DNA of 64,000 bases, taken from positions 10,337,501 to 10,401,500 of the forward strand of contig CM075765.1 of assembly GCA_037974665.1 (NCBI GenBank). The letters are read 5' to 3'. The notes below the pieces were generated by a model. It did not search any database and had not been told where the DNA came from. It saw only the letters and a program-made list of their open reading frames with translations. How positions within the stretch are numbered: position 1 is the first letter of the stretch; every line of letters begins with the position of its first letter. Source of the stretch: Ehretia macrophylla. Lineage: Eukaryota; Streptophyta; Magnoliopsida; Boraginales; Ehretiaceae. Positions 37,791 to 49,972 of this stretch are shown piece by piece. The position numbers were made by a program, and so were the translations under genes.

Positions 37791-39879
37791 TCTGGGGGAA
37801 AACAGGAAATTTATCTAGTCTTAGCATGGGTTAGGTGTATAGCAGTATTACGAGATTTATAATTTTAAAATAAATTTAATATAATTTTATTTAAAATAAG
37901 TTATGTGCCATAAAAAAGAAAAGTTAATTAAGTCATTCTACTTAGGTATAATTAATTGTCAACTCATCAGTTATAATTCAAGGATCAATTCAGAATAAGA
38001 TAAATAACTTTCTGTAGTGTCCCTTTTTTGTTTACTGATTGGACATTATGGCTATTAATTTATACTTCAACATTATTGTGCCTTATTAGGGGTTAGGAAA
38101 ATGCATGGAGTACAATTTATGCAGAAAATATGACAAAAAATACAAATGACTTTTAGTATGGATAGAGTTTCTTGGTTCATATAATTTTCTTTCCTCTGAC
38201 TAAAAGCGCAGGAAGTTCAAAGAACTCCTCTAGCATGGCACAAACATTTATTTTAAACAATAAGGGATTTACTCTAGTGGTGGTGGAGCGTTTTGGGGGT
38301 GTGTAGAAGATTTTTTTATATTTCGGGTTCGAATTAGCTAGTTAAAATGTTATTTTCTTTTGAATCAATTCCAAAAAGTCTTGTACCTAACTAACCCAAA
38401 CCTATCTCTTCTAGGTAAGGTCATGTGTTCTGGAATTTGAACTTTGATGTGAACCTAAAAGACTTTTACAGTATTCCCTTTGTAAAAAAAAACTCCACTT
38501 ATTTCTACTATTGTTACACGGGTTTGGATTCTCCTTATACATAATACTGTTATTAGGAGGATTAATGGTGATCAAGTGATACAATTATAATAAAATAATA
38601 TAAACCATTAAGTATGAAGACTAAATAATCCCATTATCACTTCAATAATATTGATATTCTTAATAATGATATTATTTTGTTAAAGATCCAAATCCATTGT
38701 TACACATGAGTTTTTTTTAATTTTTTATTGAATAGCCATTTCATTTCTCAAAGCTCCCTCGACTTGCACGCAAGTTCAAATTGCTATATCCTATTAAGAA
38801 TTCGTCTTTTTAGAATAGCATGGTCCTAACAATTTCATTGGTTTTGTGTGTGTGTGTGTGTGCATGCGCATGAGCACGTGTAGTCTTTGCTTGGAAACTC
38901 TGCATTCCACAAAGCAAGGGGGTTCTGTAAACTCAAAGTGAGCACACGCCTAAAGGTGACTGAAATAGAGGCAAAATCATGTAAAATATATCAGATTGGA
39001 CAATCTTACTTTACTCGCAAATCTCCTTAAACAATTCCTTAATGTGTTCAAATTCCAAGGCAGGACCATATAAAATAAACCTCCAATCTTATGACTTCGA
39101 TGCATGCACACAAACTTGACAAAATAAAAAATAAAAATGCATGCACACAAAAACAATTGGAGGCTTGTAAATGTCATGACACTTGGATTCAAATTTCCTG
39201 TCCCCTATAGACTGATGAATTCAGAATTTGTCTTCTTCACGTGAACAACTTCCATCATCTATTGCCCTAGGTGGAAAAAAACATTTATTAGTTCACGATT
39301 GAATTAATATGTGTATTAAGTGTATAATTACAGGATAAAATTCATAATTTTAAAGTAAATATAATGTAATTTTATTTAAATGAGTTATTCATTGTTACAA
39401 AAAAAACAAGTTACAATCTAATGCTTCCTCTAACTATGTGGTGCAAGTTAAGGATGTCAATGAGTTAGTGTCTATATTTTACCTCTAAGAAATTAAGTTC
39501 CTTTGTTTGCCAGCAAATGTAGTTTGAACACAAACACATTGCTCGGTTGCCAAGATTTGAAGTCCTTGACTAACCCCGTGTCTCTTCTCACCAGCAAATA
39601 TAGATGAATAAATACGTAAACCAACTTCTATCATTTAAAATCTATGCCATGGATTATATATTGACAATTTCGTCTAACTAGAAAATTATGTCCTAATTTC
39701 ATTCGCAATGAGTAACAATTCAATTTGTTATATATAATGATGAAAATAATCAACTCGAAAGTGGAAAAAACATATTCAACTAATTTATCTCTGCAAAAAA
39801 AAAAAAAAAACAATTTAATGCATTGTAGAATTTATCCTAATTAAATAAAATTTGTGTTTATCTCTCTCTTTCTAATGTT
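37791..39879. other. Intergenic with a dispersed AT-rich repeat pair
   Basis: No gene was seen. About 50 bases around 'ataattttaaaataaattta' (near 37860) recur in modified form near 39339 ('ataattttaaagtaaatata'), each followed by 'taattttatttaaa'. They are probably two scraps of one unidentified element. A (TG)n run lies at about 38846-38862. Confidence 0.4.
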
Positions 39880-42600
39880 TAATTGTCCTTAGCTAGCGGG
39901 GTGTGCTTGGGCTCGCTTAGTGGCGTCGGTTGCTTCAAGGGCTTGAATGGCCTTGTTAGTTGGTGTCTAGCTTGTGAGGCTAGGCATAGCAAACATAATA
40001 GCACGTGAGTAGTGGTTGGCTTGCCTGGTTTGGTTGGATCCATGCTTGAACAACGACATCTACCTTTGCTTGCCTCTCGGAACACCTCTTTTGGACTTTT
40101 TCTCTTCAGGAATCTTGATCTGGAACATTTCCTTTGGTGGGGGCTTTAATAAGGCCACGTAACATTCTCGGGCTCCTTTCTGATACCCACGAATTTTTGC
40201 AATTCCACCTCGGGTCGGGAACTTGATGACCAAGTAGTATATGGATATAGCTGCACAGAACTAGTTCAGGGCCACTTGGCCAAAAATAGCATTGTATATG
40301 GAATGACATTTGACAACCAGAAAGTCCACCATGATAGTAGCTTGCTTGTGCCCATTTCCCAAGGTTAGAGGTAGGGTAATGACTTTTTCTGGTGCAATAG
40401 TCTCTCCAGTAAACCCTGCTAGAGTCGATTTGATAGGCTTGAGCTTCGTGGGATCCAACCTCAATTTCTCGAAAGTGGCATAGAAGAGCACTTCTATAGA
40501 GCTCCCAGTGTCTACGAGTACCCTCTAGACCAGATAGTTTGCCAAACTTGGATCATTAGTGGGTCATCGTGTGGGACACTTACCCCTTCGAGCTCCTTTT
40601 CATTGAATATAAATTCTTCTCCAAGTCTTTGTCTCTTCAGGGTTGGATCCCTCTAGAGATCTCTAGACTATTTCTTTCTGCCCGAACTGCTTTTTCCTTC
40701 TACGGAAAGTCCTCCAGATATCATATGCAAGAATCCAAGTCTTAAACTTTGCTTGTTCGAGTCTGGACTCTTCTTGTCTTTCAGGTCTGTCCAGCTTTTG
40801 TCGATCTTGGACCACAAAGTGCTCAAAGCGACCGCGGTGAATTAGAGTTTTGATCTCATCTTTCAAATGTTTGCATTCATTTGTGTTGTGGCCATGATTG
40901 CGATAGAAATGATAAAACTTCTCTTGATTTCACTTCTCGAGGTTTGAGATGAGCCAAAGCGGCCATTTAAGTTCCCTATTATCTCAAATTTCTATAAGGA
41001 TTTTTGACCTGGGGATGTTCAAAGGAGTGTACATCTCGAATCACCCCGTTTGGACGGAACTTATAGCATCAACATTTCCTTTTTGCCCCTAAGGTGCCCC
41101 TTGCTCTCATCTTTTCCCTTCCCCTTTCATTCTCCTCATCTCACTGAGCCTGTATTACTTCTTTAGCATTAATATATTTCTCAGCTCTAGCCATCAAGTC
41201 AGTTAAATTGTTGGGCAATTTTTTAGGTAGAGAGGCGTACAAATTCACGAATTGACAACCTTGCATATAAGCAACTTGAGCTACTGAATGATCTAGATCG
41301 AGAATGTCAAGCGCGACTTGGTTGAATCTAAGAGTATAATCTCACAAGGACTCTTATTTGGTTTGCCTCAGGGCCAAAAGGGAGGCGATAAACTTTGTCA
41401 GTCTCTTGCTACTAGCAAATTGTTTGGCGAAAGCTATTACTAAGTGCTCAAATGTCTTAATAGAGGTTTCGGGTAAACATGAATACTACCTTTGAGCTGA
41501 CACTTTATAGCTTCTGACACTCCATGAAACATCATTGGCTGATCAAAAGTAGATATATGATCGCCTGGGTCAATCGAGCCATTATATGTTAGAAATTGAA
41601 GTAGCTTGTTGTTAGGAGGGGCACAACCATTACATCATTAGTGAAGGGATATTGCCTAATCACGAATTGCCTCGAGTTTTACGCCTTTCAGTATGGTCTC
41701 TTAGATCTCAGGCGCCAGCTCCACTATCAGCCAACCTTTTAATATGTCCAAGTCATCCTTGTCATGCTGCTGATGTCGAGGTAATGCACATAGGTAGACT
41801 TGGTCATCTTCCTATATCCCTTGGGGTCCTTGACCTTGAGCTTTAGGCATAGGTTGAACTAGAAAACCTTACCCTCGGTAGAAATTCGCCATTGCCTTCA
41901 CCATAGCCCTAAAGAAAGCTACTAATTGCTATTCAGGTATTTGAAAATGTATGAAATGGTTTGCATCTACAAGTTAAGTTGTTTGGCTCGAATCTGGCAT
42001 TCCAGTTGGTTGATCCGGTTGTACTTCAGCATCACCTTAATCTTGGTTTTGAGCATTAAAAGGTCTAGCCTGGTTGTGGCTTTGAGTATATACCATCATG
42101 GACTTAATGGGCTTCCAAAATCAATCGTCGATTTTCCACAGACGCCTCCAACCTGTTAAGGTAGAATTTTGCACAACTCAAGTTCTTATACACTTATAAA
42201 ATGAAATGACATGGGATATATCCCGGGGGATAGCTCTGACACTTAAGTCAGTAAAAGTGACTTAAAAGAGATAAGCAAATAAGAGTTAAGTTCTAAAGTG
42301 TGTATCCCCTTACCACTAAGCTTTTTTTAGTATTTATAGAAGTAAAAAATGCCCTTGCCATGTCGTTTGGTAGAGATGATAATGGTAGCATGGTGTTGAT
42401 TGTGAGTTTATCATGTTAGTTTAAGCTTCATTAATATGACAAGATATCACAGTGACAGTCTGCCACGCTGTTTGTCAAGGAGTAATTGGGCTCGACACTG
42501 GTTGGCATAACTGAGCCAGGGGTTCCTCGGTCCTGTAATTTTGTTGAGCCAGTTCTAGCAGACAGTTGTCAAATACCTAATCCGTTCACATCATCAATGT
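39880..42600 (-). mobile_element. Ty3/Gypsy LTR retrotransposon fossil A (5' LTR, gag, protease)
   Basis: Read right to left: a probable 5' LTR from about 42600 to 42154; a primer-binding-like site just inside it at about 42138-42153; a gag region at about 41650-40850 with a CCHC-less 'HGHNTNECKHLKDEI' signature typical of plant Gypsy gag; and an aspartic-protease/linker region at about 40491-40261 (TIMVDFLVVKCHSIYNAIFG). No RT, integrase or 3' LTR follows. The copy is broken many times and clearly old. The outer LTR border is uncertain. Confidence 0.75.
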
Positions 42601-43202
42601 TATTATTTCCAAGTCAGAAAGTAAAATTCAGAATCAGAACCTGATGAAGAACCACTTATCAAATGGCTAGGCTTTACAAGAGTTAGGCTTTAGCTTAGAA
42701 TTTAATAACTCATGCAAATATGAATGAAAAGATGAAGAAACATAATACTAATGAAGTCACTATTTACAAGAATTAATGTAAATCTCTGCAAAAGAATGGT
42801 TAATATGTTCATCTTTTTCAATTACTACTTTAAAGCTATAGTGATCTGATGAATAATCAAGAGTCTTGTTTGTGTATCCCCGGTTTCAATCTATCATATT
42901 AGGCAAGCATTTGTAACCTATTACTTATTCATCTCTCAAGACAAGTTTGTCTTTTTATTTGTAGTTGTTTCTCTATTGTTCATTTTCCAAATCAAAATTC
43001 ACTTGTATTTCTTTTTCAGAGTAGGAAAATAAATCCAAGATCTGACTATCTTTAGATCAAAATTAACGAACTTCGTCATTCAAAGCTACTTCATGTAGAG
43101 AGAGAAATTTTTATATGTATAGTAGGTACCTACCTCTACCTTAAGCTATTACTATATGTGTTGAATACCCTAATAATTATAGTAAATATGCACATTACCT
43201 CT
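42601..43202. other. Spacer between retroelement remnants, nothing recognised
   Basis: AT-rich, with no coding frame or complete repeat. Confidence 0.4.
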
Positions 43203-43560
43203 ACTACTAGAGCTGAACTCATTACATTGTGGGAAGGATTGCGTAGAGCTAAAAATATGCAAGTGGATTGCCTTCAGGTAGAAACAGATTAAAAGGTTAT
43301 CATCGAGCTTGTCAGGAGACCTGTACCTCCCAACAACCCTTTTAATCTATTACTTAAAAAATGAAAAAGGATATTACAACACAATTCCCAGTCCCAGGTG
43401 AATCACATCTACCGAGAAGAAAATAAATCTGCATAATGGCTTTCCAAGATTGGCCTGAACGAAGCTTTGGATAGTTGAACAATTGAGTTAGTTCTTTCGT
43501 CGTGCTCTTGCTATTGGAGAAAGATAAAAGATGTGAAATATCTTCAAGATGATTGTTCAT
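43203..43560 (+). pseudogene. LINE (L1-type) RNase H domain remnant
   Basis: One frame reads TTRAELITLWEGLRRAKNMQ and DCLQVETD then KVIIELV, the first half of a plant non-LTR RNase H domain (RVT_3). A shifted frame downstream reads NHIYREENKSA and then LSKIGLNEALDS, its C-terminal part. In-frame stops follow VETD and NKSA, and at least one frameshift separates the halves, so it is dead. RNase H of this kind ends plant L1 ORF2 proteins and also occurs as stand-alone copies. No poly-A tail was seen. Confidence 0.7.
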
Positions 43561-44281
43561 TAGCTTTTTAGGCTATCGTAGTACATTTAGGCAATTAATT
43601 CCCCTACTCACTGATACTATATTAAATGATCACTTCAACTAAAAATTTAAATTGTTACAGAAAAGTTATTACATTTACTTAGTGTTTTCAACAACAAGGG
43701 TCATGGTTCATAAGTTAGGTATAATTGATTGGCAAATGAATGAACCAATCTTCTTCACCAATAATAAAAGGTTGTTCCACAAATTATGCGGTTGTAATCA
43801 TATTGTCTATTGATTTTTATGTGCGTGACAAATTAGTGAAAAAGTGCTTTTAAGGGACAAATGCAACCAAATGGGACATATTTTTGTGGTTTTGTAGAGC
43901 AATGGATATATAGAAGCTTTGTGATCAAGACCAACACAACTATAGCTTTTGGCTAAACACAAGCTAAAGGGAACATATGGTCATCGCCTTTCATCTCCAT
44001 ACCTTTGAAGGAGCTACCCTACAATGTCATTGTCTACATTAAGCTGTGGTCACTTTCTGCATCCCAAGTCATATTGACTCACCAAGTGTTATCTACTCAT
44101 TGTTCTATTCCTTAACCCTAAAGAATCTATACTTTAGAATTGAAAGATATCCATTTTGCCCCATGAATTTGTCATTAAATCCCAAACTAGCCTATGAACT
44201 TTAGAATTTACCCAAATTCTCTCATGACATCAAATTTAGCCAAATAATACCTTAAGTTGAATGGCATTTTGGATATTTCAT
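43561..44281. other. Spacer, nothing recognised
   Basis: There is no gene. The phrases near 44150-44260 ('ccaaactagcctatgaactt') look like repeat-derived text but were not assigned. Confidence 0.35.
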
Positions 44282-44425
44282 TCATTCACACACACACACA
44301 TTCACATGCATAGACATTATCAAATATCTGCATGTACACACACACACAGTCACTCATTAGCATACACAAGTTGTCACACATTCACAGATACATAGACATG
44401 CATATACATTCATAAACATGCACAC
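44282..44425. repeat. CA-rich microsatellite block
   Basis: Interrupted (CA)n and 'cacattca/catacaca' words span about 140 bases, directly at the 3' border of Gypsy fossil B. Expansion may have started at the retroelement border. Confidence 0.8.
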
Positions 44426-45789
44426 AGTTCCAGAGTGGTGGTGAGGATATCGGGGGCTAGAGTAGCTGACCTTAACCTTCCATTCCTTATAGAAACTCCA
44501 GAACCTGTCACTGGTAAACTGCGTACCTTTGATATGTTGCGGAGAGGCCCAGACGGAACATGGGATACTTGCACACACCTCTGGCACTTGTCACATGCTC
44601 GCACATACTTCATCGTGTCGGTCCTCATCGTGGGCCAGTAATACCCTGCTATAAGAGCCTTGTTGGCTAGGCTCTTCCTTCCCAGAGTGATTTTCGCAAT
44701 GCCCTTCATGTAGCTCTACCAGCATGTAGGAGGCCTCAACTAGACCTAGGTAACGTAGGTATGGCCCTCCAAAAGACCTCCTATATAACTTCATCTTTAA
44801 TATAAAAAAATGGCTTGTCTACACTCGAACCTTTTTGGCTTCTCCTCGATCCTCAGGTAGTGGCCCATTTTACAAATAATTCTGGACCGAGGCCAACTAC
44901 CTTGGCCCATCGTCCATAGTCTTTACCCTGACCCTCTTCTAGGACCCTCTTCTGTATCGACCCTTGGCCCATCGATACCAATTTACTTTCTTTTACTTAT
45001 GACGCGGCCCCCAGATTAACCAAGGCATATATATGTCGATTCTGGTCTCAACTTACCTATTCTAGCCCAAACTTCTGAAATTCATATTGCAATTCCTGAA
45101 CAGCGACTAGATACCTAGCCATCTTCGAATCTCAAGCTTGAAAAATCCCTCTTAATTGATTAACTACCAATTGGGAGTCGTTTTAAGCTTGTACCTTTAC
45201 TACCCTTAAGTCATGGGCCACCTTTATTCTAGCCAAAAAAGCCTCATATTCCGCCTCATTATTCATGAGCCTAAACCCATAACGAAACAATTGCTTCAAT
45301 TGGCCCCCACTAGGCATCTGCAACACTATCCCTATACTACTACCTCTCGACCCACTAGAACCATTTGTGTTTAGAACCCAGGATCCTGATTCATTTGTTT
45401 GCTTGAGCTAAGCTACCTTTGCCTCTACTATGCTCAGATCCGGTATCGAGAACTCAGCCATGAAGTCTACCAATGCTTGAGACTTGACGATAGCCCTCGT
45501 CATAAATTGTACATCAAACTCGCTCAACTCATCAACCCACTTCGCTAATCAATAAGACCAAATCCAGTTTTTGTAGTACCATCATTAAGGGGTATGTGCT
45601 AGGGACCACAATGGTATGTGCTTGGAAGTATGGTCGCAACTTTTGGGCTGCTACTACCAAAGTGAAAACCAGTTTCTCCATCATACCACACGGAGTTTCG
45701 ACGTCACCCAGATACTTATTAACATAGTATATGGGCAATAGACTTGATGCATTCGAGGTCGGCAATATAAAAGGGTGCAAAATTGACCA

Positions 45790-47300
45790 AGTTTTAATAA
45801 CCCGCAAGTGCATGAATCTTGTAGTATAGTGTGCTTTGAGTGCGGAATCCTACCCACATGGAAGCTTGTTAGCTAGTTAGTGAAGTAGTGTGTGAAAGTG
45901 TTAAAGCGGTAAGTGACAGTTTGAAAGGGCGTTTGAGTAGCGTGTGAAATGTAAACTAAATTACAACTAAACTAAACTAAACTAAGTATTTGTCAAATAC
46001 GAGGGAGAGAAATCTAAAGGGATAGATATGCAAAGAGGCAGTTAATATAGGCTCGGCATCCAGGATTCTAATTCTATGCAAGCGTTAAGCTACAAGCATT
46101 AACCTAGTTAATTACCTTAGTCTGATTAAAGTCCCGATTACTATGTTTGTAATAGGTGTCGTTCCATCTACGAGCATAGAGCCATAGTATGGATCTGTCC
46201 ATGTAACCTAGTGTAAAAGGTCTGTTTTAATTAAGTAATCAACAACTCCAACTTAGATAGAAACTATGGTACAACCTATAGTCTTATGAAATTTATGGTA
46301 CAACCTATAGATTCACTATTAAAGCATGGATATATGACACAAAGGTAAATCAATCATAACATCTACTGAAAAGTATTACGTATGAAAGACAATACTAAAT
46401 TAAAGCAAGCCATATATTGCAATTGAATTAAATAAACTGAATCCGAGATCATATATTAAAAGACCATTATTTACAATATCCTCCCCTAGATAATAGCTCT
46501 ACTAAGACATAATAATAAATACAACTAGTACAAATAAGAAAGTCAAGAAAGGTTCCCCCAATATGACGACTTTGTATTTATGATTCCAGGAATTTGAGCA
46601 GAGGTCCGACGCAAAATAGCTATTCGGGCGGAATTTTCCTGAATAAGAGCTACTTGGGTAGAACTTCCCTCGAATAAGAGCTTTTCTAATAAAACCTATT
46701 CGGGCAAAACTTTTCCCATATTCTACAATTACTACTAAATTAATCTAACTAATTAATTAAAACTAAAATTAAACTAATTAACTAATTAAATCTAAAATTA
46801 TATATCATTTTCAACCAGGGGATGGGGTATTTATAGGCAAAATAAATGGACCGCGCTCGAGCCCCTAGTAGGCTCGTTCGAGCGCGCCTTTGCTCCATCC
46901 GCTGGTTGTTTGACACGTGGCGTTCTAGAATATTGTGGAATCATCCGAGTGATGCGCTTTGATGGTTCACCGGGCTAGCAACACGTGTTGATTATGGAAG
47001 ATGGTGGAAGCTACTGTGTATGGCGCTCGAGCGCCTTTTTGTTGACTTTTGACCGAGCATGGACCAAGGCATTTTCGGGCTATTTTCAGCGTTCCGAGTT
47101 TGATTACACTCTAGTTTCGGCCAAATTCATTCTCTATGAACTTCATTCTTCCATCGTTCTTCGAGTTTCCACGTTCTTGACTTCTTTGACTTGTAATTTG
47201 GATCGTTTCGGGTATGATTTTTCACTTTTCGGTATCTTCTTACATTGCATCGAAAGTATATAAGTGTTGCATTTATTCATTGGTTAAGATGCAAAATGTA
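45790..47300. mobile_element. Non-coding insertion of unknown class inside Gypsy fossil B
   Basis: Retroelement protein text stops near 47340 and resumes near 45760. The roughly 1.5 kb between has no coding content. It opens with 'taacccgcaagtgcatgaat' and 'tagtgtgctttgagtgcgga', a phrase type that recurs widely in plant genomes. Near 46850-47030 it holds 'cgctcgagc' and 'gttcgagcgcg' words in a more GC-rich patch. I cannot name the class. A target duplication was not identified. Confidence 0.5.
46610..46712. repeat. Degenerate ~32-bp tandem repeat
   Basis: Units built on 'ctattcgggcggaattttcc' plus 'tgaataagag' repeat about three times with drift ('cttgggtagaacttccctcg', 'ctattcgggcaaaacttttc'). 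They lie inside the non-coding insertion. Confidence 0.7.
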
Positions 47301-49550
47301 ATACAAATACAATGGTTTGAGTGCTGCAAATACAGTCACATCAAGACTTCACCCTCTTCTCGAACCAGCACGATGCTTACTACAGCATCTGATACTGGCA
47401 GATACAATATTAGTTCATCCTCATGTTTTATCTTTGATAACAGTAGTGGATTAATCAAGAATTCCTTCATCTGCAGAAGTGCTACCTCGCACTCCTTACT
47501 CCATTCAAATTTATTCTTCTTCCTCAAGATGCTGAAGAATGACTTGCATTTGTCTGAACATTTTGGGATGAAACGGGTTAACACTGTAATTCGACCCCTT
47601 AACTTCATCACCCCTTTTGGGCTTTTGGGATGAGAGGATATTCAATATGCTTTGGATTTGGTCTGGATGAGCTCTTATTCCTAGCTGTGTTACAAGGTAC
47701 CCTAGAAACTTTCCGTCCTTTACCCGAAGGCACACTTTACTGAATTAAACTTCATATTATACCTCTTAATGACCTCTAATGTCTGCCACAAATCTCCTAA
47801 GTGGTCATAAATTGCTACAGACTTTACCAATATGTCATTTATGTGAACCTCCATAGTTTAATTCCTTGAACATTTTGTTCACGAGCCTCTAATAGGTGGC
47901 TCTTGCATCCTTCAAGCTTAAGGGCATCCTCTTATAGCAGAAAATTTCCTGTCAGTCGCAAAAACCATATTCTCATAGTCCTCAGATGCATAAGGATTTG
48001 GTTATATCCTGAGTAAGCATCCATGAAGGTCAATAGCTCATGACATGCCATTATGTCCACAAGAGTATCGATACAAGGCAAAGGGAATGGATCCTTCGGA
48101 CATGCTTTGTTGAGGTTTGTAAAGTCAAGTCGTTGGATCTCTTCTGGGCTTTCTTACTAGTTGAAAGCTGCTTCACAAACTGTCCTATGAGCTGGGCAAA
48201 GAATCCTATGCTTTAGAGTGGCAAATTGACAAACCACTTCAAGGCGAGGCTTATGAGGCTAGAGTCAAAGCTTTTATACATGCAAGGTTCTTGCAAGTGT
48301 GGCTGAAAATTGACGGCGAACATCATTTGTCTGAAGTGTATGATATACTCGTTTGGGTCGGTAGTCCCATCATACAACTTCCACCGTGGATCTGGAACCA
48401 AGGTATTATTTTTGTTACTATGATCTCCATTGTAAAAAGAGAATCATCAAAGTGATATTGCGCATCGGCTACCGGTTGAAAGTTTTACTCAGTGGGCTGG
48501 GGTGCTAGGTCTTGCCTCGACTATCATTTTTCAGTTATGGGACTAGGGTCATATCCTATTGTGGCTGTCACGGTAGTGGTCATTCTTTGAACGGGTTCCA
48601 ATCGTCAATTTGGACACTCGATGGATTAGGTACGACTCCCTATACCCACCTGGGAGTATCAAGGGAATCTAAGGGTTTCATAATAGGAAATTTCCTTGGA
48701 TCACATCGTGCTCCCGGGGTTCGCGTTAGGAACGCATCTAATCTTGCTCGTAACTCTGCATTCTGCCTCAAAACCTCCTCACGAGCTGCCTCTGGCTCTT
48801 TGACTCTAGCATCCATCTAAGCTTGGATTGCATCAAGCTTCGTCTACACAATCCCTGGTTTATTTGTTCCTACCATCGCTGCTTGTTGATGATTGTTCTA
48901 AAACTCAAACTTATTTGTTGTAAGCTAAAGCTGAACCGCTAATTTGGTTGAACCTACCCCACAGTAGGTGCCAAATAGTAGACCATAGAGTGAGCCTACA
49001 ACCTGAACTAGGGAACCTCTATATGTGTTGCTAGTCCCAAGAGAGGGATGAGAAGGTTTTCCAGTAGTTCGTGGGTATGGGTGAGTGTATGGTTTCATGT
49101 GTCTCCCTAGATGTTTTTCTCCTAGAGATATTTATAAGGTGCATAAACTGCCCTCGCCTTGGGGGATAAGTGTCTTCCTAGGTCTTATACCTAACTTCTA
49201 CCAACACAAGTGCACTCATCTTCTACTTCTATGTCTCACGATCCTTATCCCAAATGGATCTTATCTTCCCCTAGATTCTTGATACGCCCTTGCATGCAGG
49301 GGTCGTGTCCCTTCTAGGTCATGCTCTCTCCTACCTTGGACTGGCACTTATCCCAAGACCCTAGGCTGAAACCTCTACGAGCTGGGCTTGAACCCTCGAC
49401 CTTGATGACCCATACACGATTTCCTTTATCGTTAGGGGCCTCTAGCCTCGACCCATTCTTCTTGGGCCAAAACCCAGAGTGTATGATTTTGTCCTCTACA
49501 AGTTGTAAAAGCGAAACTCTTTTTAAGCTTCTTATGGAGTACATTTGTTT

Positions 49551-49879
49551 TACTTTTCTATTTTTTTTATTTTATCATTTTTAAACTTTTGAAAAAGTAT
49601 CTATTTTACCAAAAACGTTATCAAGTTTTCTCCTTTTCTTTTTTCTTTTTAATAGTTTAAACTCTTTAAAACTTACAGGTTGTGTAGTTTATCATGCTAA
49701 GAGGTTAAGGGGCAGCTAAGCCAAGAACCTGTTTAGTTGAAACCCAAAACAATGATAGGATTCAGAGAGACTATTTAGCATTGGATTGAAATGAATTTGT
49801 ACATAATCGGTAGAAAAGATAATATAAAATATTACTTAAATTTAAAAATTTTACTATTAAAATTATGCCTTTTTTTCAA
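49551..49879. other. Spacer between Gypsy fossil B and SINE scrap
   Basis: AT-rich; nothing recognised. Confidence 0.35.
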
Positions 49880-49972
49880 ACCCCCCACCCTTATCTGCCC
49901 CCACCTTAATGAAATTCGAACTCTAATCTCCCGACTATTAGAAAAGTAACTAACCACTAAACTACTCATAAA
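49880..49972 (-). mobile_element. tRNA-derived SINE head, degenerate
   Basis: On the - strand a box A-like TTAGTGGTTAG (49960-49950) is followed 27 bases later by a box B-like GAGTTCGAATTTC (49923-49911). These are the two internal RNA polymerase III promoter boxes of tRNA-related SINEs. The region does not fold as a full tRNA, so it is a SINE relic. Tail and target duplication are unclear. Confidence 0.5.

Larger units (their letters stand above)
44426..49550 (-). mobile_element. Ty3/Gypsy LTR retrotransposon fossil B (Tat-like, second RNase H)
   Basis: Read right to left: a probable 5' LTR (about 49550-48978) and a primer-binding-like site at about 48959-48977 (TTTGGCACCTACTGTGGGG); gag (about 48900-48170; KLYDGTTDPNEYIIHFRQMM); reverse transcriptase (about 48165-47340; CPKDPFPLPCIDTLVD in translation); RT-linked RNase H (about 45813-45540; EKLVFTLVVAAQKLRPYFQA); a second RNase H (about 45400-45020; RFGFRLMNNEAEYEAFLA); and the integrase zinc-finger region (about 44794-44430; GYYWPTM, CDKCQRC). 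A second RNase H after the first marks the Tat branch of plant Gypsy elements. The copy is broken many times, partly missing and old. No 3' LTR was found. A foreign insertion at about 45790-47300 splits it. Confidence 0.8.

Noticed and set aside
38281-38400. tRNA-like words ('ctagtggtggtggagcg', 'gggttcgaattagc') suggesting a SINE
   Set aside because: The spacing of the two boxes is plausible, but no tail, target duplication or second copy was found, so I leave it unannotated.
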